Both the position numbers and the translations under genes were made by a program. The notes under the pieces are model-generated. The model did no database searches. It worked only from the letters and a program-made list of their open reading frames with translations, and was not told the origin of the DNA. Shown here in pieces: positions 61,301 through 64,000 of a DNA stretch of 64,000 bases (positions are counted from its first letter, which is position 1; the number at the start of each line of letters is the position of its first letter). The stretch is from Gymnogyps californianus (Eukaryota; Chordata; Aves; Accipitriformes; Cathartidae), in contig NC_059471.1 in NCBI RefSeq assembly GCF_018139145.2, positions 83,722,520 through 83,786,519 on the forward strand, in the 5' to 3' direction.

Positions 61301-63004
61301 GTGGCTTTTAAGGTAAGCATTTTATGTGTGGCGTGATTTACTAAATGTGTAACTTTCTTGTTTTGGGTAAGGAGGAAGAAATACTATTAAACCCACTTGT
61401 AAGTCTAAATTTTTATTCTGTTGTGATGTTTGAAGCAGATCAAAGAAATCTTCTGGCTGAATTCATGCCTATTGTGTACCACCCCAAAGGGGATCATCAG
61501 TAATACAAATCTTTGGAGCACTGACTGAAAAAGAGCTATGGTGATGGTTAGTTCTTTAGTGAGAGTCTAATACTTCCTGAAAAAGAAAGGCTTGAGCATT
61601 GAAAAGTCAACTTTTTAGACTTTTTCTCCTTTTTAAATCTTGGCTGGGAACAAGTTAGTAATGCTCCAAAAAGATGCAGCTCCATCTGCAAATGTTGCCA
61701 TCAAAGGAATGCTGTTAAGTTTGCTTCAGAAATACTGAGTTGACTTGCATCTTGATTTGGTTTTCCACCACATCTTTTGTGTTCTCTGCACGCACAAATA
61801 ACTAAAGTTTCCATACTTTCATATTAAAAACTTTAACACATAGTCCATTTGATATTCTTGGCTCTTTTTAAATATGTGTATAAGAGAGAAAAATAGCATA
61901 TGCCAGAAAAGAAAGGATAGAAGTGGTTGAGAGAGAGGAAAAAGTGAAATACCAGTGTCTGATGACTCCTATGAAATAAAGTATTTTAAAGACTGTATGT
62001 ATTACCATGTCTTAATATTTAAGCTTTTGGGGATTTTAGTTATTACAGAATGAGGGAGGTTATGAAAGTCATAGTTTGTGCATGCATTTACTATGTGCTT
62101 GCTTGGTATTTCTTGTTTATAGGTGAGAACGACTGCTCCTGAAAAATACAGAGTTAAACCCAGTAACAGCAGCTGTGAACCTGGCACATCATTGGATATA
62201 ATAGTCTCTCTTCATGGTGGTAAGTAAAATCTTACAATAGAATTTTTAAGAAGTCTGGACAAGTTTTATTGACAGGCTGATGCTCTAGATACCAACCTTT
62301 GTATGTACTTGCTGGGGTGTACAACTGACTGACACCCATGTCTACTTGACTGTTGTATGAGAATGTTACTATTTGTAAAAAACCATGGATATCAGACAGC
62401 ATTTGAGTAACTGCCTGTACTGATTTACTACTCCACTTAGGCATAAACAGCTGTTGTCTGCAGCCCATTCTGTTTCTTGTCTTTAAAAAAAAAGTCGCAG
62501 TGGCAGCTGTCTCACTTGTGCTCTGTTACAGTGGGAGTTTATCTGTGGTAAATCGGTTTCCTAAATTGTTGCAAGGACAGGTGAATGTGCTGGAGAATGC
62601 ATTCTTTACAGATTTCTGGGTTGTCCTTGAATCGTTCAGATGAAACTAGTTCTGTTAAAATGAAAGTGTAGAATTTTGGGAAAAGTGTAATCAAAAGTGT
62701 TGAGCTTAAGAGAATGATTTCGTTATTTTTATTTCTAATAAGTCAGTGTCCGATGTTCTGCAATAAACAAGCTCTCATTTTAAAACACTTTTGTTCAAAA
62801 ATGCTTGTATACACTTTGTAATATTGTCATTTTATCGAAGCACACTTTTGCTTTTTTTTTTTCTTTGAGGGCAGGTTTTGCAGCTTCTCTGCAGGATCGT
62901 TTCCTCATAATGGCGGCAGAAATGGACCAGTCTTCTGGAGCAGGTGTACCAGAACTGACTCAGTTTTGGAAAGAAGTCCCTAGGACCAAAGTGATGGAAC
63001 ATAG
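28370..63004 (+). CDS. MOSPD2: MOSPD2, motile sperm domain-containing protein 2 (13 exons, 3' end outside window)
   Basis: MOSPD2 is an ER-anchored tether whose MSP domain binds FFAT motifs at contacts with endosomes, mitochondria and Golgi, alongside VAP proteins. Joining 28370..28378, 28586..28652, 37623..37778, 38569..38655, 41065..41219, 46738..46798, 48033..48071, 49075..49199, 54417..54587, 57405..57517, 61216..61312, 62123..62219 and 62875..63004 gives 435 codons plus two bases, without a stop. Residues 1-77 are N-terminal helices, about 80-235 the CRAL-TRIO domain, about 236-320 an acidic linker, and about 325 onward the MSP domain. FKVRTTAPEKYRV is the MSP signature. R401 and L403 in DRFLIMAAEM correspond to human R404 and L406, needed for FFAT binding. 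The human protein has 518 residues, so the tail and transmembrane anchor are beyond 64,000. Confidence 0.97.
28379..28585 (+). other. MOSPD2 intron 1
   Basis: A 207-bp GC-rich GT-AG intron lying within the CpG island. Its 3' end offers two AGs three bases apart (28584-28585 and 28587-28588). Confidence 0.85.
28586..28652 (+). CDS. MOSPD2: MOSPD2 exon 2 (residues 4-25)
   Basis: Reads QRQDKAALISETRRRFEAEY, matching NKAKLISETRRRFEAEY in human. The acceptor is a NAGNAG (CAGCAG), so an alternative form lacks Q4. It ends LP plus one base, before donor GTGAGC. Confidence 0.94.
28653..37622 (+). other. MOSPD2 intron 2 (8.97 kb)
   Basis: The longest intron. The first part is still GC-rich and the rest AT-rich. 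Apart from a 19-nt exon-like segment at 34,640-34,658 with good splice sites on both sides, I saw no gene, RNA gene or clear transposon. Short ORFs such as 28,708-29,070 are composition effects. Confidence 0.65.
34640..34658 (+). other. Possible 19-nt cryptic or poison microexon
   Basis: TTATTTTGTAG, then CAAGAATTGGATAAATCAG, then GTAAGG: an acceptor, a 19-nt core and a near-consensus donor. Joined after exon 2 it would give A-R-I-G and then a TAA stop. The word GATAAATCAG is shared with the true exon 3 boundary (37,622-37,631). No transcript evidence is available. Confidence 0.25.
37623..37778 (+). CDS. MOSPD2: MOSPD2 exon 3 (residues 26-77)
   Basis: Acceptor TTTATTTGCTAG. Reads DKSDKYDSRDVERLQQDD, then WVENYLVWRHDVVDDTLKMI and DESFQWRKEYTVN, nearly identical to human. 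This is the helical region preceding CRAL-TRIO. It ends with one base of an aspartate codon before GTAAGC. Confidence 0.97.
37779..38568 (+). other. MOSPD2 intron 3
   Basis: 790 bp, GT-AG. It holds a 13-A run followed directly by a 10-G run and an A/C-rich stretch (38,085-38,150), probably an old poly(A)-type or low-complexity insertion. Confidence 0.7.
38085..38150. repeat. A13-G10 and A/C-rich low-complexity tract
   Basis: Thirteen A (38085-38097), ten G (38098-38107), then CAACAAC and AAAACCCC words. Similar in flavour to the A/C-rich tracts at 13,777 and 58,531. Confidence 0.8.
38569..38655 (+). CDS. MOSPD2: MOSPD2 exon 4 (residues 78-106)
   Basis: Acceptor TGGCTTTGCAG. Reads DLTESVLPKWLFENG and then LFLHGYDKEGYKL; the HGYDKEG motif is identical in human and opens the CRAL-TRIO domain. 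The donor is GTAAGT after one base of a phenylalanine codon. Confidence 0.96.
38656..41064 (+). other. MOSPD2 intron 4
   Basis: 2,409 bp, GT-AG, AT-rich. A 141-codon open frame (40,132-40,557) is low-complexity in residue use and matches nothing in MOSPD2. No other feature was seen. Confidence 0.7.
41065..41219 (+). CDS. MOSPD2: MOSPD2 exon 5 (residues 107-158)
   Basis: Acceptor TTCTTCTCACAAG. Reads FWFRVKHHTRDPKQQ, then KKKLVAFWLEHYAKRDHGKP and VFDMAETGISHI. This is the CRAL-TRIO core; the VFDMAETG strand matches VMFDLSETG in human. Ends in phase 0 before GTAAGT. Confidence 0.97.
41220..46737 (+). other. MOSPD2 intron 5 (5.5 kb)
   Basis: GT-AG. Some stretches look like old interspersed repeats, for example around 41,330-41,440 (with AATAAA) and 46,070-46,330 (slightly GC-richer), but none has ends or motifs that let me name a family. 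No exon-like segment was found. Confidence 0.6.
46738..46798 (+). CDS. MOSPD2: MOSPD2 exon 6 (residues 159-178)
   Basis: Acceptor TTTTATTTTAG. Reads DLDFVRFIVNCFTDYYPNFL, matching DMDFVRFIINCFKVYYPKYL in human. Ends with one base of a codon before GTAAGT. CRAL-TRIO domain. Confidence 0.95.
46799..48032 (+). other. MOSPD2 intron 6
   Basis: 1,234 bp, GT-AG, AT-rich; nothing recognised. Confidence 0.7.
48033..48071 (+). CDS. MOSPD2: MOSPD2 exon 7 (residues 179-191)
   Basis: A 39-nt exon reading TKIVIFEMPWIMN, matching SKIVIFDMPWLMN in human. Flanked by TTGTCTTTTCAG and GTGAGT. It is a central CRAL-TRIO strand; skipping it would keep frame but remove 13 residues of the fold. Confidence 0.95.
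48072..49074 (+). other. MOSPD2 intron 7
   Basis: 1,003 bp, GT-AG, AT-rich; nothing recognised. Confidence 0.7.
49075..49199 (+). CDS. MOSPD2: MOSPD2 exon 8 (residues 192-233)
   Basis: Acceptor is a long T run ending TTTAAAG. Reads AAFKIVKGWLGPDAISMLKF, then SDVQEYISGEYLPPHMGGT. The YLPPHMGG motif, near-identical in human, closes the CRAL-TRIO domain. Phase 0 before GTAAGT. Confidence 0.97.
49200..54416 (+). other. MOSPD2 intron 8 (5.2 kb)
   Basis: GT-AG. The stretch from about 49,500 to 53,700 has mixed composition with few long A/T runs and may be decayed interspersed repeat, but I could not assign a family or find ends. A C/T-rich run with nine C lies near 53,420-53,440. No exon was seen. 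Confidence 0.55.
54417..54587 (+). CDS. MOSPD2: MOSPD2 exon 9 (residues 234-290), acidic linker
   Basis: Acceptor TTATGTTTTAG. Reads DSFKYSYPPLVDDDFQTPLC, then ENGPITSEDEHESKEEIDAD and a Glu/Lys-rich tail. The first half is nearly identical to human and the second half is a low-conservation acidic linker joining CRAL-TRIO to MSP. 57 codons, phase 0. Confidence 0.96.
54588..57404 (+). other. MOSPD2 intron 9
   Basis: 2,817 bp, GT-AG, AT-rich. An open frame of 144 codons (55,947-56,381) is built of hydrophobic and aromatic codons typical of AT-rich DNA and is not considered coding. No other feature was seen. Confidence 0.65.
57405..57517 (+). CDS. MOSPD2: MOSPD2 exon 10 (residues 291-328)
   Basis: Acceptor TTTTTACTCAG. 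Reads INSIEQISKSEETDKTEIKP, then KKALTTFKGPLLHIS. The end (FKGPLLHIS) is identical in human and leads into the MSP domain; the earlier part is a Lys/Glu-rich linker. Ends with two bases of a serine codon. Confidence 0.95.
57751..57767 (-). mobile_element. CR1-like terminal octamer fragment
   Basis: TTCATAGAATCATAGAA is the reverse complement of the (ATTCTATG)n repeat that ends CR1 LINEs. Only the tip is recognisable; the sequence beyond is too diverged to call. Confidence 0.4.
58531..58657. repeat. A/C-rich low-complexity tract
   Basis: About 125 bp of AAAC, AACC and ACCCC words with almost no T or G. Same style as the tract at 13,777-13,847. Confidence 0.8.
59030..59410 (+). other. GC-richer island, possible retroelement or LTR fragment
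   Basis: A block of clearly higher GC within an AT-rich intron. It ends in a C/T-rich stretch and AATAAA (near 59,395-59,400), the arrangement seen at the 3' part of LTRs or retroposed transcripts. I found no terminal inverted ends, target duplication or family match. Confidence 0.3.
59712..59735 (+). repeat. Homopolymer of 24 C
   Basis: An uninterrupted C24 run in MOSPD2 intron 10. Length is likely variable between individuals and error-prone in sequencing. Proline-run ORFs across it are artefacts. Confidence 0.95.
61216..61312 (+). CDS. MOSPD2: MOSPD2 exon 11 (residues 328-360), MSP domain start
   Basis: Acceptor TTTCTTATTAG. Reads PAEELYFGSKETGEKK, then CLIVLTNVTKNIVAFK. PAEELYFGS and LTNVTKNIVAFK are identical or near-identical in human. 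These are the first strands of the MSP beta-sandwich. Phase 0 at the end. Confidence 0.97.
61313..62122 (+). other. MOSPD2 intron 11
   Basis: 810 bp, GT-AG, AT-rich; nothing recognised. Confidence 0.7.
62123..62219 (+). CDS. MOSPD2: MOSPD2 exon 12 (residues 361-393)
   Basis: Acceptor TTCTTGTTTATAG. Reads VRTTAPEKYRVKPSNSSC, then EPGTSLDIIVSLHG. With the preceding FK it forms the MSP signature FKVRTTAP shared with VAP proteins. One base of a glycine codon remains before GTAAGT. Confidence 0.97.
62220..62874 (+). other. MOSPD2 intron 12
   Basis: 655 bp, GT-AG; nothing recognised. Confidence 0.7.
62875..63004 (+). CDS. MOSPD2: MOSPD2 exon 13 (residues 393-436), FFAT-pocket exon
   Basis: The acceptor is a T run ending GAGGGCAG. 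Reads GFAASLQDRFLIMAAEM, then FWKEVPRTKVMEHR. R401 and L403 in DRFLIM occupy the positions of human R404 and L406. It ends with two bases of an arginine codon before GTGAGC, so the reading frame must continue into exons to the right of the window. Confidence 0.96.
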
Positions 63005-64000
63005 GTGAGCATACAGTTTTCTGTTGACAGGGGGTTTTTTAGCCATTATGATTTAGCTGATTTATAGCACTTGTATATCATAATCAGTGACAGATTCTCC
63101 AAACCCAGTTGTGTGCTTACTGACTGAAGTATATTGCTGAGGCTTCTGCTCTGTTTTAACTGATTAGCGGTGTTTTTAATGCATAAAATGCCATGGTATT
63201 CCGCACATGCTCTTCTTTTTATTGCTATTGTTCTTGTGCTGATTAAGAGTTAAGTAAAAAATGTGAATAGATGTGACAATACACATGGACAGTAGATTTT
63301 TTTTTTTTTTTTTAAATAAGAATGTGCCACTTGAGTTTTCTAAAAAGAAACAAGCAAGGAAAGAAAACATATCAAATGCAAAACTGTTTTCTAGACAATA
63401 TTAAAATATAATTCCCTTTCTGCTAGGGAAAAATCATAATTTTGCAGAAAATTTCTGTAAAACCTATCACATGTTCATATGTGTGTTTTCCATATTTAAT
63501 GGTGAAAAAATACCACTAGGAAAATACATTTCCCCATACACTCTTTTAAATATACCCATTACTCTTGTCTCTCATCCGTTCACATCTAGTTGTATCATTG
63601 TACATTTCTAGAAGTTCATCGTAGTTCGCCTTCATCTGGAAGTCCTAGAGCTATGATATCGAGATGCTGTTTTATCTTTAAAAGAAAAGTAATTTGACTG
63701 TATTTTTACTTTACATTGTTCCTGGGTTTTTTGGCGGAGTTTTTTGTTTGTTTGTGTGGGTTTGTTTTTTTTTTTTGAGCTGTCTTTACCCCCCCAAGGC
63801 CAATATTTACATGGAAAAAGTATTTTCGAGACTTGATGCCTAAGTCTTGCTCTATCTTTGCTTCAGATGCTTATCCCGTATTTCTCTATTAAACAAAATC
63901 TATGTCACGTGAGTGACCCTAAGCTTCCTTGCATAAATGTTGCAATTTTTTTTAAGACAGACCCTGAAACAATAGGGAGAGATTATTTGATTATATTAAA
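63005..64000 (+). other. MOSPD2 intron 13, 5' part
   Basis: Starts at donor GTGAGC and runs to the window edge. AT-rich with T and A homopolymers (for example near 63,298-63,314 and 63,766-63,777). The remaining exons, expected to encode the LRCHTVESS-like tail and the membrane anchor, are not present. Confidence 0.8.

Noticed and set aside
1..64000. tRNA, rRNA, snRNA or CRISPR features
   Set aside because: No cloverleaf with A and B boxes in a full tRNA, no ribosomal RNA and no regular spaced repeats were seen.

Overview
The window is nuclear DNA from a vertebrate, almost certainly a bird. It is AT-rich with widely spaced short exons, canonical GT-AG introns, CR1-like LINE tail fragments, an old MIR-like SINE, and a solo LTR of the avian type that begins TGTCCTGGTTTCGG. 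The LTR type points to a neoavian bird (inference). No bacterial, plasmid, CRISPR or viral coding content was seen.

Layout. Positions 1-12,590 hold no recognisable protein gene. This stretch is intergenic DNA with a GC-rich patch (about 1,190-2,210), a 12-bp-stem hairpin near 5.9 kb and a complete solo LTR (8,352-8,913) flanked by a 5-bp target duplication. Positions 12,612-27,612 carry FANCB on the minus strand. I could rebuild all eight coding exons with consistent splice phases, giving an intact reading frame of 863 codons plus stop. The human protein has 859 residues. About 27,530-28,720 is a CpG island acting as the shared head-to-head promoter. Positions 28,370-63,004 carry thirteen coding exons of MOSPD2 on the plus strand, giving 435 complete codons. 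They cover the N-terminal helices, the CRAL-TRIO domain, an acidic linker and most of the MSP domain. The last exons, with the transmembrane anchor, lie beyond the right edge.

The two genes do different jobs. FANCB is a scaffold of the Fanconi anaemia core complex, which drives FANCD2-FANCI monoubiquitination in interstrand-crosslink repair. MOSPD2 is an ER-anchored contact-site tether that binds FFAT motifs. They share a promoter rather than a pathway. The same head-to-head order is known on human Xp22.2, where GLRA2 lies beyond FANCB. I saw no GLRA2 exon in the left flank.

The most useful second looks are the promoter (a tandem MYB-type repeat beside an E2F-type site, and two competing FANCB first-exon donors), a NAGNAG acceptor at MOSPD2 exon 2, a possible 19-nt poison microexon in MOSPD2 intron 2, a four-run G-quadruplex motif next to FANCB exon 5, upstream ORFs in the FANCB leader, and the dated LTR insertion. 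I did not find a new multi-gene system.
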